A stretch of DNA of 64,000 nt. Source: Synechococcus sp. CBW1108 (GTDB taxonomy: Bacteria > Cyanobacteriota > Cyanobacteriia > PCC-6307 > Cyanobiaceae). A model generated the notes under the pieces. It did not search any database, was not told where the DNA came from, and saw only the letters and a program-made list of their open reading frames with translations. Of the stretch, positions 18,866 to 29,670 are shown one piece after another (position 1 is the first letter of the stretch; each line of letters begins with the position of its first letter). Both the position numbers and the translations under genes were made by a program. The DNA is taken from contig NZ_CP060395.1 in assembly GCF_015840335.1 (NCBI RefSeq), positions 620,001 through 684,000 of the forward strand, read 5' to 3'.

Positions 18866-19946
18866 GACGGGCTCGAAGACGACCGGGCCGCCGTGGCTGC
18901 CCTGGAGGGCCGCACGTACAGCCCGATCCTGGAGGATCCCTACCGCTGGAGCCGCTGGGCGGCGCCGAAGAACGCCAGCGGCCAGCTAGATCACCACGCC
19001 GCCCTCACCGGCGACGACCTGCGCGACTTCTAAACGTGCGCCTGTTCCCTTACCTGGAGCGCTTCAAGCAGAGCGCCAGCGGGCCGAACACGATCGAGTA
19101 CAAGATCGGCGAGATCTTCGGCGAACTGCGCAACAGGATCAGCAGCGGCTACAACCTGCGCGAAATCATCGATGGGCTCGATGGCCTGCGCCTGCGCTCC
19201 CAGGCGGAGAAGCATGAGCTCTCGATGCTCTATGAGGAAAAGATCAAGCGCATGGGCAACGCCGGCCGCAACGGCGGTGAGTACTACACGCCAAGGCCGC
19301 TCGTTCGCGCCATCGTGCAGGTGGTGAACCCCCAGATCGGCGAGTCGGTCTACGACCCGGCGGTGGGTTCCGCAGGCTTCCTGTGCGAAGCGTTCGAGTT
19401 CATGCGTAAGGGCGGATCCACCGGGGCGCAGCTCAGCACTGCCGATCTGGACACGCTGCAGTGCCGCACCTTCACCGGCAAGGAGAAGAAGAGCCTCGCC
19501 TATGTGATTGCGATCATGAACATGATCCTGCACGGCATCGAGGCGCCGAAGATCATCCACGCCAACACGCTCACCGAAAACCTCAGTGATGTGCAGGAGC
19601 GCGACCGCTTCGATGTGATCCTCGCCAACCCACCTTTTGGTGGCAGCGAACGCAAGGAGGTGCAGCAGAACTTCCCGATTCGCTCCGGTGAAACCGCCTT
19701 TCTGTTTCTCCAGCACTTCATCCGCATGCTGCGGGCCGGCGGCCGCGCCGGCGTGGTGATCAAGAACACGTTTCTCTCTAATACCGATAACGCCTCGGTG
19801 GCCCTGCGCCAGAAGTTGCTGACGGATTGCAACCTGCACACGGTGCTGACTGCCCCGGCGGCACCTTCCAGGGGGCGGGCGTGAAAACGGTGGTCTTGTT
19901 TTTCGAAAAAGGTGCCCCGACCCGGAGCCTCGATGAATACGTCTAG
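18866..19946 (+). pseudogene. hsdM: hsdM internal/3' part, frameshifted and fused by deletion to hsdR
   Basis: Reading resumes after the IS as DGLEDDRAAVAALEG...GDDLRDF, then hits TAA at 19031; a frameshift leads into RLFPYLERFKQ. The methyltransferase core follows: GGEYYTPRPL, YDPAVGSAGFLCEAF (SAM loop) and ILANPPFGGSE (N6-adenine NPPF motif). A third shift near 19851 breaks LHTVLDCPGGTFQGAGVKTVVLFFEKGAPTR into two frames. After KGAPTR the sequence becomes HsdR-like (SLDEYV) and meets an in-frame TAG at 19944. The enzyme must be inactive. Confidence 0.85.
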
Positions 19947-20759
19947 ACCCCCGATGACACGGTGGTGGGAGGGGAGATCGAGGCCGGCAAGCTCTACAAG
20001 GAGGCCGACTTCAACAAGATCATCGAGATCCAGCAGCGGGAGCGCCAACGGGTGGAGATCTTCATGGCCCAGATCGATCAGCGCCAGAAGGCGATCGTGT
20101 TCTGCGCCACCCAGGACCACGCCTTGGCCATCCGCGACCTGATCAACCAGCTCAAAAGCAGCACGGAGCCCAACTATTGCCAGCGGGTCACCGCCAACGA
20201 CGGCGAGCTGGGCAACACCTGGCTCCGGGCCTTCCAGGACAACGAGAAGACGATCCCCACCATCCTTACCACGTCGCAAAAACTTTCCACCGGCGTGGAT
20301 GCCCGCAACGTGCGCGCCATCGTGATGCTACGACCGGTGAATTCGATGATCGAGTTCAAGCAGATCATCGGCCGTGGCACCCGCCTGTACGACGGCAAGG
20401 ATTACTTCACCATCTACGACTTCGTGAAGGCCCACCACCACTTCAGCGATCCGGAGTGGGATGGGGAGCCCCTTGAGCCTGAGCCGGTTGAGCTCAAGAC
20501 TGTGGTGCCTGTTGGCGCACCCGAGCCTGCCAAGGAGACAGCCGATGATCCAGAGGGGCCCAAGGCGCGCCCCACCAAGGCCCGCATCAAGCTGGGCGAT
20601 CGCAAGGAGCGCTCAATCCAGCACATGCTGGTCACGAGCTTCTGGCATCCCGATGGGCGGCCGATGAGCTCCCAGCAGTTCATCGAGTTGCTCTACGGCC
20701 AGCTGCCCGAATTCGTGAAGGATGAGGCTGAGCTACGGCTTCCAGCGGTTCCTTTATGA
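19947..20759 (+). pseudogene. hsdR: hsdR C-terminal remnant (type I restriction helicase lobe)
   Basis: The reading TPDDTVVGGEIEAGKLYKEADFN leads into a second RecA lobe of a type I restriction subunit: KAIVFCATQDHA (motif IV region), TTSQKLSTGVDARN (motif V) and QIIGRGTRLY (motif VI). It ends ELPEFVKDEAELR-like and then runs out of frame (LPAVPL) next to queA. The nuclease and first helicase lobe are gone, as is any hsdS. The preceding TAG probably replaced a Tyr codon in EYVYTPDD. Confidence 0.8.
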
Positions 20760-20778
20760 ACCGGCCCGCTGACGCCGT

Positions 20779-21945
20779 TCAGCTGAAGGGCCGTGCCTCC
20801 GCAAGCACCGCCTGGGGCGCGATCCACATGGCGTCGCCGTAGGAGAAGAAGCGGTACTGCCTCGAAATCGCCTCGGCATAGAGGGCCAGCAGGCGCTGGC
20901 GGCCGAGCAGGGCACTCACCAGCAGCAACAGGGAACTTTTCGGCAGGTGGAAGTTGGTGAGCAGGCCCTCCACCACCGCAAAGCGATAGCCCGGTTGGAT
21001 CACTAGATTCACCGGGCCGGTATGGGGCCGCAGCTCGCCCCCGTGCAGCTGGGCCACCGCCTCCAGGCTGCGCACCGAAGTGGTGCCGATGGCGATCACC
21101 CGGCCGCCCCGGGCCCTGCAGGCCGCCACCGCCGCCACCAGCTCGGGCGACACCTCCACCCACTCGCTGTGCAGCTGCAGCTGGTTCAGGTCTTCGGTTT
21201 CCACCGGCCGGAAGGTGCCCAGACCCACATGCAGGGTGGTGGTGGCCAGCTCCACGCCGCGCCCCCGGATTGCCGCGAGGAGCTCATCACTCAAGTGCAG
21301 ACCAGCCGTTGGCGCCGCGACGGCTCCCGGTCGGGCGGCAAAGCGGGTCTGGTAGCGGTCATGGTCGGAAGCTTCGTGCCCGTGGATGTAGGGCGGCAGC
21401 GGGATCGCGCCGTACTGCAGCAGCAACGGCTCCAACGCCGCGGCATCGCTACACGCCGCAGGGAACTGCACGATGCGGCCACCGGTTTCAGGATCGCTAC
21501 CCAGCACCGTGACCAAAAGCGGCGGCTGCCCTGGGGCGATCAGCTCCAGGCTGTCGCCGGACCTGAGCCGTTTGGCGGGTTTGGCCAAGCACAGCCAACG
21601 CCCTGGGGCTGCACCGGGGACATCGACCGCCTGCCGATCTGCCCCAGACGGCTGCCAGGGCTCCAGCACCAGCAGCTCTGCGGCTCCGCCGCTGGCGCGG
21701 CGGACCTCAAGCCGGGCATGCAGCACCCGGGTGTCGTTGACCACGAGCAGATCACCCGCCCTGAGCTCGTGCTGCAGATCCCACACCCTGAGGTGGCGGG
21801 CATGGGGCGCAGGCCCTGTACCGCTGGAATCGACGATCATCAGCCTGGCGTCGTGACGGGGCTCCACCGGCCGCTGGGCGATGAGTTCACTCGGCAGGCC
21901 ATAGCCGTAGCTCGATAGCAGCCGATCGACTGGATCAACGCTCAC
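20779..21945 (-). CDS. queA: S-adenosylmethionine:tRNA ribosyltransferase-isomerase
   Basis: The enzyme converts 7-aminomethyl-deazaguanine in tRNA to epoxyqueuosine. Family motifs are visible: [87 protein letters not shown] and RFFSYGDAM. The open frame extends to 22050 with unconserved residues. GTG 21945, 12 bp after an AGG, gives a 388-residue protein of typical length. It lies beyond the 3' end of the restriction remnant. Confidence 0.93.
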   Translation of the reverse strand: MSVDPVDRLLSSYGYGLPSELIAQRPVEPRHDARLMIVDSSGTGPAPHARHLRVWDLQHELRAGDLLVVNDTRVLHARLEVRRASGGAAELLVLEPWQPSGADRQAVDVPGAAPGRWLCLAKPAKRLRSGDSLELIAPGQPPLLVTVLGSDPETGGRIVQFPAACSDAAALEPLLLQYGAIPLPPYIHGHEASDHDRYQTRFAARPGAVAAPTAGLHLSDELLAAIRGRGVELATTTLHVGLGTFRPVETEDLNQLQLHSEWVEVSPELVAAVAACRARGGRVIAIGTTSVRSLEAVAQLHGGELRPHTGPVNLVIQPGYRFAVVEGLLTNFHLPKSSLLLLVSALLGRQRLLALYAEAISRQYRFFSYGDAMWIAPQAVLAEARPFS

Positions 21946-22039
21946 AGGATCAGACCTGAAGGTAGTAGCGATAGCGGCTGAAGAGGCGGGAGCCTCGATC
22001 GCGCAGGGCAGCCGACACCAGATCAACGCTCTGGTTGAG

Positions 22040-23856
22040 TTATAGGCCATCCAGCCATCCGGTGCTGATGACCTCGGGCATCAGCACCGTGAGTCGCTGA
22101 TCGGGCTGACTGCCGTCAATGGCACCGCGCTCAATTGCATGCACCAACTCCACCAGCGGATCAATAAAGGAGGCGTAGGGACTCTCTTTGAGGGTTAGGG
22201 CTACTCCCAGAGACTGGCCGATCTGCCGATCCCAAAGCTCCCTGATCCGTTGGGGGTTGTGATGGGAGGTATAAACAAACAGCACACTCACTTGACGCGA
22301 CATGCTGCACGCCTGGCGCACCGCAGCAATCGCCGCACGGTCAAATGCTTCAAGGCAAACCACAATTGGCCCCTGACCAGGATCTGTAGGGGGGATTGAA
22401 ACCTCTGAATGCAGCGGCAGAACCGATTCGATCACTTCGGCGGATTCATCCAAATCAAGGGCATGCTGAAGGCGCCCATAGCGTTTTTTGATCAGGGCCA
22501 AAATCCACACCAAAGAGGGGATCAGCAGCACCACCAACCAGGCACCACTGCTGAACTTACTGAACACCACTACAGCCAACACCAGGCACGTGAATAGGGC
22601 CCCAAAACCGTTCATCAGCGCTCGCCAACGCCAGGCCGAGCCGCGCTGACGCAGCCAGTAGATGACCATGCCGCTCTGGGAGATTGTGAAAGCCAGAAAC
22701 ACCCCTAAGGCATAGAGATTGATCGCCATCGTGGTGTCCCCTTTGCAGAACAGGATGATCAGGCCAGCGAGGCCAATCAGCACGAGGATGCCGTTCTGAA
22801 AGACGAGCCGATCTCCCCGGAATGCCATCAGCCTTGGCAGATGGCTGTCGCTGGCCAGCATGGCCCCTAACCGCGGGAAATCGGCAAAGGCGGTGTTAGC
22901 CGCCAACATCAAGATCAGCAGCGTGAACAGCTGGAGAGCGGGGTAAAGCGGGTTGGAGGCGCCAAAGATCCGCTCGCCCAAAATCGCCATCGTGGTCTGA
23001 TTGGAGGAAGGATCCACGCCATAAATCCAGGCCAGCAGACTGATGCCCAGGAACATCAGCGAAAGGATCAATCCCATCACCGCCATGGTGGCTCTTGCAT
23101 TAGCCGCAGCGGGATCTCGGAACACCTGCACACCATTGGCAATCGCTTCGATGCCGGTCATGGCTGAGCAGCCTGAAGAAAACGCTCGCAGCACCAGAAA
23201 CAGGGAGAGGGGAGCGATCGCCTGCACCGGTGGCGTGGGCTCTGGCACAAAACCATGGCGCAACACCAGATCCACGAGACCAAAGCCCACCAGCAGCGCC
23301 ACCATGGCTATGAAGGCATAGACAGGCAAGGAGAACAGGCGGCCCGATTCGCTCATGCCGCGCAGGTTTATCCAGCCCACGAACACCAGCAGCACAAGGG
23401 CGATGGGCACCTGCCAGGGAAGCAAGGCGGGCAGATAGGAGGTGAGGGCCTGGGTGCCCGCCATCAGGCTCACGGCAGCTGTGAGTGAGTAGTCGATCAA
23501 CAGCGCTGCTGCCCCCACCAGACTCGTGGTGATGCCGAGGTTGGCGCGGGCCACGATGTAACAACCGCCGCCTTCTGGGTAGGCATGCACTTCTGTTGGT
23601 AGGAAAGCACCACGATCGCCACAAGGGCGATCACGGCCAAGGTGATCGGCAGTGACCAGCTCAAGGCCGCGGTGCCGGCCAGGATCAACACCGCCAGGGT
23701 CTGATCAGTGGCGTAGGCGACCGATGACAACGCATCGGATGAGAGCACGGCCATCGCCTGCGGATTTGGCAGGCATTCCTGATGGGCCGCACTGGTGGGC
23801 AGGGGACTGCCCACCAGTGCGAGGCTGATGCTCTTGCGTACCTGCCTGAATCCCAT
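22040..23856 (-). pseudogene. KimA-like potassium/APC transporter with a frameshift
   Basis: Two frames together give a protein of about 605 residues like the c-di-AMP-regulated K+ importer KimA. The 5' part (to about 23590) reads PQAMAVLSSDALSSVAYATDQ and ends LSYQQK. The rest, one frame over, starts HAYPEGGGCYIVARANLG and carries the remaining transmembrane segments plus a C-terminal cytosolic USP-like domain (PIVVCLEAFDRAAIAA...SVLFVYTSHH). A one-base shift near 23585-23595 separates them. It is a real pseudogene, a sequencing error, or a programmed shift. ATG 23856 lies 5 bp from the pdhC stop. Confidence 0.75.
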
Positions 23857-23861
23857 CAAAT

Positions 23862-25193
23862 TCAGAGGGCAAGGCTTTCTGGATTGGTTTCGATCAACTG
23901 GGCCAGATCCTTGAGGAAGGCGGCGGCGTGGGCGCCGTAGATGACGCGGTGGTCGCAGGTGAGGTTCACCTGCATCTGGCTGGCCACCCGGATCGAGCCG
24001 TCCTTACCCGCCACCACCGTGGGCCGCGAGGCAGCCACCGCCAGAATGGCGCCGGTGCCGGGGGGCAGGATCGCGTCGAAGCGGTCGACGCCAAACATGC
24101 CCAGGTTGGAGAGGGTGAAGGTGCCAGTGCTGTATTCCTGCGGCTGCAGCTGCTTGCTGCGGGCCCGGGCCACCAGATCGGCCCAGCTGCGAGCCAGCGA
24201 ATAGATGTCGGTTGTATCAGCGTTGGCGAGCACCGGTGTGATCAGGCCGCCGTCCTCCATGGCCACTGCCACTGCCACATTCACACCAGCGGGATAGGCC
24301 ATGGCGCTGGCATCGGCCGTGGTAGCAGCATTCACCTGGGGATGGCGGGCCAACACCACGCCCACGGCCTTTGCCAGCAGGGCAGTCATGGTGACGCCCT
24401 TGGGCTTGAGCTGCTTGTAGAGGGAATCGAGCTTGGTGGTGGTGATGGTGTAACCCACCCGGAAGCATGGCACCGCCAGGCTGGCCACCATGTTGCGGTT
24501 GACTGCGTTCTGGAGGGTGTTGAAGCCGACGCTCTCGCCAGGGCGCCCGAAGGCCTCACCGGCGGGCGCAGGCGCCGGTGAGCTGGCGCCATTTCCGACC
24601 GCAGCAGCCACGACAGCCGGGCCGGATCCCTCGGCCACACGGGGCACCGTGATCGGTTGACCGGAGGCTGCCAGCACGTCGTCGGCCTGGATGCGGCCAT
24701 GGGGACCACTGCCGCGCAGGCCGGCCAGGTCCACGCCGAGCTGGCTGGCGAGCTTCTTGGCCCGGGGCGATGCCACCACCCGGCCACTGGCCGTGGCGAC
24801 CGGCGCCGCCAGTACTGGGGGAATTACGGGAGCAACTACTGGAGCCGTTATTGGAGCAACTGGTTGGGGAGTTACCGGAGCAACTGCTGGGGCCGCCACT
24901 GGGACAGGCGCGGATGCAGGCGCAACAGCAGCAGCGGCGGCAATCTCGGCCTCCGTCTCCACGATCAGGCCAATGGTCTCGCCCACCGGAGCCGTGCCGC
25001 CGGCAGGCATCAAAACGGCGGCCAAGTAACCCTCGTTAAAAGACTCCACGTCCATATCGGCCTTGTCACTCTCGACAACAAGCACGGACTCGCCCCGCTC
25101 CACCTTGTCGCCGGGCTGCTTGAGCCACTCCACGATCTTGCCCTCCGTCATGGTGGAGGAGAGGGCCGGCATGAAGATTTCGTGGGTTGCCAT
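23862..25193 (-). CDS. pdhC: Pyruvate dehydrogenase E2 (dihydrolipoamide acetyltransferase)
   Basis: The 443-residue subunit transfers acetyl groups to CoA. Domain order: one lipoyl domain (residues 1-77, lipoyl Lys in VESDKADMDVES); an Ala/Pro/Val-rich swinging linker (about 85-135) with near-repeats; a peripheral-subunit-binding domain (SPRAKKLASQLGVDLAGLRGSG); and the catalytic domain (about 215-443) ending DHRVIYGAHAAAFLKDL. The DHRVIYGA form is that of the cyanobacterial and plastid enzyme. Here His replaces the usual Asp after GA. Confidence 0.93.
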   Translation of the reverse strand: MATHEIFMPALSSTMTEGKIVEWLKQPGDKVERGESVLVVESDKADMDVESFNEGYLAAVLMPAGGTAPVGETIGLIVETEAEIAAAAAVAPASAPVPVAAPAVAPVTPQPVAPITAPVVAPVIPPVLAAPVATASGRVVASPRAKKLASQLGVDLAGLRGSGPHGRIQADDVLAASGQPITVPRVAEGSGPAVVAAAVGNGASSPAPAPAGEAFGRPGESVGFNTLQNAVNRNMVASLAVPCFRVGYTITTTKLDSLYKQLKPKGVTMTALLAKAVGVVLARHPQVNAATTADASAMAYPAGVNVAVAVAMEDGGLITPVLANADTTDIYSLARSWADLVARARSKQLQPQEYSTGTFTLSNLGMFGVDRFDAILPPGTGAILAVAASRPTVVAGKDGSIRVASQMQVNLTCDHRVIYGAHAAAFLKDLAQLIETNPESLAL

Positions 25194-25425
25194 AAACCAG
25201 TGCCCGCTTGCCTTTTAAAGAGGTGTTCCAACCCTTGTGCCAACTTTTCTCCAACAGGGGAGATGGGTCAGAGCCGGGGTGTGGGGGGACTCTAAAACGC
25301 CGTGAAAACCCCACAAAGGCAAGCTCCACAAGCGGTCTGCCGCCCAAGCACCGGTGGGACCCCCCGCACACCCCGGGCACAATTACCGATCTGCCGATAG
25401 GCTCCCACCAGCTCCTAGCCACACG

Positions 25426-25557
25426 ATGAAACGCCTGCTTCTGCTTGCCCTGAGCGCCATGGCCGTCTTTATGGGTCTGGGCGCGAGTGCCTGCGAGAAG
25501 CACATCAACGGCCACCAGAACAGCTCCGACACCAATCTGGAGGGCAGTAAGAAATAG
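25426..25557 (+). CDS. Small exported protein of unknown function (43 aa)
   Basis: The product has a signal-like N-terminus (MKRLLLLALSAMAVFMGLGASA) followed by a short polar tail, CEKHINGHQNSSDTNLEGSKK. The Cys right after ASA resembles a lipobox without the usual Leu at -3, so it may be a tiny lipoprotein or a secreted peptide. It is divergent from pdhC and convergent with ylqD. The clean signal peptide supports a real gene. Confidence 0.55.
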   Translation: MKRLLLLALSAMAVFMGLGASACEKHINGHQNSSDTNLEGSKK

Positions 25558-25593
25558 GGTGACGGCGCCCAGGCAGGTCAAGGGTGATCGGGC

Positions 25594-26034
25594 TCAGCTG
25601 GCCTCGATCGCCTCGATCAAACCGTCGCGCACCAGCACGGCAGCCTGCAGTTTCTCCACCAGGTTGTCGCCCACCCGCACCTCGCAGAAACTCTCAATCT
25701 GCCCCTGCTCGACGATCTGCTCCATCTCGAGTTCGCGCACCTGACGCTGCTGCTCGAGCATCTGGCGTTTCTGCTCCTCCAGTTCAGCCCGCTTGCTGGC
25801 CACCTGCTCCTGCACCGACCCCACCTGCTCCTGCACCCGGGGGTCGAGGGGATTGGCGCTCTGGCGGCGAATCTCATCGATCAGCTGCTGGCCCTCCTGC
25901 TCCAGCTGGGAAAGCTGGCCATCGACGTTGGCGATGGCATTGCTGAGCTCGCGCTCGGCGTCCTCCTTCCAGCGGGGAGTCACCACTGCCCGCACGGTGA
26001 TGCTGCGCTTGATCGTGAGGGTGGCGTCGGCCAT
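25594..26034 (-). CDS. YlqD family protein
   Basis: The 146-residue product has an N-terminal beta region (LTIKRSITVRAVVTPRWKEDAE), a long charged coiled coil (about 35-105, rich in Gln, Glu and Arg), and a C-terminal beta domain (IESFCEVRVGDNLVEKLQAAVLVRDG). This is the YlqD/PF11068-type layout, function unknown. Confidence 0.78.
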   Translation of the reverse strand: MADATLTIKRSITVRAVVTPRWKEDAERELSNAIANVDGQLSQLEQEGQQLIDEIRRQSANPLDPRVQEQVGSVQEQVASKRAELEEQKRQMLEQQRQVRELEMEQIVEQGQIESFCEVRVGDNLVEKLQAAVLVRDGLIEAIEAS

Positions 26035-26102
26035 GGAAAGTGCTAATCAACGCCCAGGCTGTCAGCCAGGCGCACCTGGGTCAACGGCCGGTTGGCCGCA
26101 CC

Positions 26103-28043
26103 TCAGCGGGGGCCGTAGATAGCCTCGATCCAGCGGGCATCCCGCTCGGCGATGCGATCGCGGCGCTGCTTGAGGGTCTGGGTGAGCAGGCCGTTCTCCA
26201 GCGTGAAGGGCTCCACTAGGGCGACGCCGGCCAGGCGCTCCTCAGGCCGGGAGCCTGGGCGCGAGGCCAGCAGCCGGTTGCACTCGCGCGCAAGGGCCCG
26301 CAACAGGGCGATATCGCCCGGATCGCCAGCCGCGGCGGCGAAGGCCGCCAGGGCCTCGGCCCTGGGCACCAGCAGGCCGCCGAGCTGCTTGCGGTCTTGC
26401 CCCACCACCATCACCTGCTCGATCAGGGGGCTGGCCACCAGGGCCTCCTCCAGGGGGCCGGGCTCAATGTTCTCGCCACTGCTGAGCACGATCGTGTCCT
26501 TAGCCCGGCCCGTGAGCACCAGGGAGCCATCGGCCAGTAGCCGGCCCAGGTCGCCGGTGTCAAACCAGCCGTCCTTGGCAAACACCGCCGCGGTGGCCTC
26601 GGGCTTGTGCCAGTAGCCAGCCATCACCTGGGGCCCCCGGGCCAGGACCCGGCCCCGCTGACCCAGAAGCAGAGGCATGCCGGTTTCGCTTTCCACGATC
26701 CGCAGTTCAGTGTCCGGCAGGGGCTGGCCGGCACTGCCACGGCGATTGCACCAGCTGCGGCGGCAGGTGAGCACCGGGCTGGTTTCGGTGAGGCCATAGC
26801 CCACCAGCAGCTCAATACCGATCGCCTCGAAGAAACCATCCACGTGCAGGGCCAGGGCGCCCCCACCGCTGATCGCCGTACGCAGCCGGCCGCCCACCAG
26901 TTGCTGGCGCAGCTTGGGCCACAGCAGCGCTGCCGCCAGCCGGTGCAGGGGCCAGCGCAGCAGGGCCGCCGCCGCCGCGCCCAGCCGCGCCGGCCAGCTC
27001 TCCGGCGTGAGGGTGAGATCCAGTGCCTGGCGGCGCCTCTGGCCGAAGGCGCGACTGTTGGCGAGGGCAGCTCGCAGCAACCGCTGCCGCGACTCCGGCA
27101 TGGCCGCCAGGGCATCTTCGAAGCCGGAGAGCAGGGCCTCCCACAGTCGCGGCACGCTTATCAGATAGTGGGGGCGCACCCGCTGCAGGTCGGCGCGCAG
27201 TTGCTTGAGGGTGGTGTAGGTCTGCCGGCAGCCGCAGGAAAGCAGAAAGTATTCGGCGCTGCGCTCGTAGGAGTGCCAGATCGGCAGCACGCTCACTGCC
27301 CTCTCCCCGGGCCGGGGGGCCACGGCCACCCCCAGGTGGCGCAGCTGGTGCAGCAGGTTTGCCTGGCTCAGGGGCACGCCCTTGGGCTGCCCCGTGGTGC
27401 CGGAGGTGTAGAGGATGGTGGCGAGGCGGGCCCCATCCCGTGGCGGGGGCGGAGCCGGCCGGCCGCAGGCCAATGCCGTCGCCCCCCGCTCGAGTAGCTC
27501 GCCCCAGCCCAGGCAAGGCACCGCCGGCACCCCGTCGCCCCGCTCCCCCTCCAGCACCAACACGAAACGCAACCGGGCCCACACCTCAGCGGCGAGGGCG
27601 AGCTTGGCGAGCAGGGCCGCCGATTCCACCACCAGGCCGCTGGCACCGGAGTCTTCCAGGATGTAGCGCAGCTCTTCCACAGGGGCGGCGCTGCCCCGCA
27701 CTGCGTCGGCTGCACCGGCCCGCATCAACCCCTGGTCAACCTGGAGCCAGCGGGGGCTGTTTTCGGCGAAAAGGGCCACCACATCCCCGCCGACCACCCC
27801 CAGGCCAGCGAAGGCTGCTGCAGCCTGCTCGATGCACTGGTGCAGCTGGCGGTAGCTGAACTGATCAGGCGTGGCGGCGTGGGGGGCCTCCAGGGCCAGG
27901 GCATCGCCGTGGCGCTCGGCCAGCACGGGCCAGAGCTGCTCCAGCCCGGTGATGCCACTCCAGTCGTCGCGCCGGGCCAGGGCGCGGCGATCGCGGCGGC
28001 TGCCACTCCAGTGGATCTCGGCAGGGGGGATGGGGCGGGCCAC
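26103..28043 (-). CDS. Long-chain acyl-ACP/acyl-CoA synthetase (AMP-binding)
   Basis: The product of about 646 residues activates free fatty acids through an acyl-adenylate; cyanobacterial members (Aas) recycle fatty acids by loading them on ACP. Motifs: ILYTSGTTGQPKGVPLS (AMP/P-loop), VLPIWHSYERSAEY, GYGLTETSPVL, GWFDTGDLG and TGRAKDTIVLSSGENI. The open frame extends to 28298 without conserved residues and into the neighbouring gene; GTG 28043 gives the usual length. CoA versus ACP preference cannot be decided from sequence. Confidence 0.9.
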   Translation of the reverse strand: MARPIPPAEIHWSGSRRDRRALARRDDWSGITGLEQLWPVLAERHGDALALEAPHAATPDQFSYRQLHQCIEQAAAAFAGLGVVGGDVVALFAENSPRWLQVDQGLMRAGAADAVRGSAAPVEELRYILEDSGASGLVVESAALLAKLALAAEVWARLRFVLVLEGERGDGVPAVPCLGWGELLERGATALACGRPAPPPPRDGARLATILYTSGTTGQPKGVPLSQANLLHQLRHLGVAVAPRPGERAVSVLPIWHSYERSAEYFLLSCGCRQTYTTLKQLRADLQRVRPHYLISVPRLWEALLSGFEDALAAMPESRQRLLRAALANSRAFGQRRRQALDLTLTPESWPARLGAAAAALLRWPLHRLAAALLWPKLRQQLVGGRLRTAISGGGALALHVDGFFEAIGIELLVGYGLTETSPVLTCRRSWCNRRGSAGQPLPDTELRIVESETGMPLLLGQRGRVLARGPQVMAGYWHKPEATAAVFAKDGWFDTGDLGRLLADGSLVLTGRAKDTIVLSSGENIEPGPLEEALVASPLIEQVMVVGQDRKQLGGLLVPRAEALAAFAAAAGDPGDIALLRALARECNRLLASRPGSRPEERLAGVALVEPFTLENGLLTQTLKQRRDRIAERDARWIEAIYGPR

Positions 28044-28119
28044 GGCGGTGGAATCGGTAGGGCTTGCCGCAGTGTTAACACCCCTGGGGCGCACGCAATC
28101 CTGCCTGGAAGGGGCCTGT

Positions 28120-29670
28120 TCAGTGATCCTGCCGCCAGCGGCGCACAACCAGTTCGGGGCTCTGGTGCTCCAGATCCACCGCTGCATTGAGCTGTTGCAT
28201 GGTGGCGGCCGAGATGCGGCCAGCCAGGTTCTCCAGCACCGGCACCAGCTCCGGATGACGCTCCAGGCTTGCGGCGTTGAACACGGGCACCGCGTCATAG
28301 GCGGGGAAGTAGTGGCGGTCGTCCAGCAGCACCTGCAGCTTCAGGGCGGGAATCAGGCCGCTGGTGCTATCTCCTGCAATCAAATCCACCCGGCCGTCGG
28401 CCAGGGCCCGGTAGGTGAGGCCCAGATCCATGGCCGTCGGAGGCGAGGCGAAACGCAGGCCATAGCGGCTCGCCAGCCCCGGGTAGCCATCGCCCCGGTT
28501 GAGAAACTCGTAGCCGAAGGCGGCCCGCCAACGGCGGGCCGGCAGCACCGCCTGGCTGATGGTCCGGAGCCCGAGTTGCTGCCCCTGGGCCCGGCGGATC
28601 AAAATCGCAAAGGTGTTCTCAAAGCCAAGCGAGGGGAACATCCGCAGCCCGTAGCGCTCGGCGTAAAGCCGGCGAGCACGGTTCCAGAGGCTGGTGCGGT
28701 CGCTGGCGCCGGGGCCCGAGGGCTGCTTGAGGATCGCCGACCAGGCCGTGCCGGTGTATTCGACGTAGCCATCGACCCGGCCCTGGCGCACGGCCTCATG
28801 GCAGAGGAAGGTGCTGCCAAGGCTGAATTCGCGCCGCACCTGCAGCGAAGTGTGTTCTTCGATCTCCTGGGCCAGCAGTTCACCGAGCAACTGCTGTTCG
28901 GTAAAACCCTTGGCCCCAATCACCACCGAGCCAGCAGGGCCTGGACTGGCCAGCTGATGCCAGCCGAGGACGATGGCAAGCAGGGCCGCGCCGAGCAGGG
29001 CCGTCGCCAGGGCCCACCGCCGCCGGAGCCATGGCATGGGGCGTGGCTGCCGCGATCCCCGGGTGAGGTGTGTCTCGAGGGCACCCAGGCAAGCATCGGC
29101 AGCCAGGGCAATGGCCGCCGCCGGCAGAGCCCCGGCCAGCAGCAGGGTGTTGTTCACCGTGGCAATACCTCGGAAAATGAATACCCCCAACCCACCGGCA
29201 CCAATCGCCGCGCCGATCGTGGCCACCCCCACGGCGATCACGGCAGCCACCCGCAGGCCCGCCATCAGGCTGGGCAGGGCAAGGGGCAGCTCCACATGGC
29301 GCAGCACCTGGCCGCCACTGAGCCCCAGGGCCTGCCCGGCCTGCTTCAGCCCGGGCGGAACCTGTTGGAGCCCGGTGAGCATTCCGCGCATCAGGGGCAA
29401 CAAGGCGTAGAGGGTGAGGGCCACCACCGCCGGGGTGGAACCAATGCCACCGAGCAGGGGCACGGTGAGCAGCAAGCCGAAGATCGCCAGGCTGGGGATG
29501 GTCTGCACGGCATTGGCCAGCCCCAACACCAGGCGGCGCCAGCGGGGGTGTGCCTGAATCGCCAGCCCCAGGGGCAGGGCGATCAGCAGGGCCAGCGCCA
29601 CACTGGAAGCCACCAGAACAAGGTGTTCGCCGCTGCGAAAAATAATTTCCCTGGCCAGCTCAGCAGTCAC
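28120..29670 (-). CDS. ABC transporter permease fused to substrate-binding domain (OpuB/OsmF type)
   Basis: The 516-residue protein has an N-terminal permease of about six helices with the EAA-like loop [21 protein letters not shown]. After a further transmembrane segment it has a periplasmic binding domain beginning [20 protein letters not shown] and containing [12 protein letters not shown] and [15 protein letters not shown]. This is the layout of glycine betaine/choline or ergothioneine uptake systems. No cognate ATPase gene is adjacent. GTG 29670 overlaps the lipB stop as GTGA. Confidence 0.87.
   Translation of the reverse strand: MTAELAREIIFRSGEHLVLVASSVALALLIALPLGLAIQAHPRWRRLVLGLANAVQTIPSLAIFGLLLTVPLLGGIGSTPAVVALTLYALLPLMRGMLTGLQQVPPGLKQAGQALGLSGGQVLRHVELPLALPSLMAGLRVAAVIAVGVATIGAAIGAGGLGVFIFRGIATVNNTLLLAGALPAAAIALAADACLGALETHLTRGSRQPRPMPWLRRRWALATALLGAALLAIVLGWHQLASPGPAGSVVIGAKGFTEQQLLGELLAQEIEEHTSLQVRREFSLGSTFLCHEAVRQGRVDGYVEYTGTAWSAILKQPSGPGASDRTSLWNRARRLYAERYGLRMFPSLGFENTFAILIRRAQGQQLGLRTISQAVLPARRWRAAFGYEFLNRGDGYPGLASRYGLRFASPPTAMDLGLTYRALADGRVDLIAGDSTSGLIPALKLQVLLDDRHYFPAYDAVPVFNAASLERHPELVPVLENLAGRISAATMQQLNAAVDLEHQSPELVVRRWRQDH

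Noticed and set aside
21946-22050. N-terminal extension of queA
   Set aside because: The extra 35 residues are unconserved and overlap the end of the neighbouring transporter gene; the GTG at 21945 gives the normal length.
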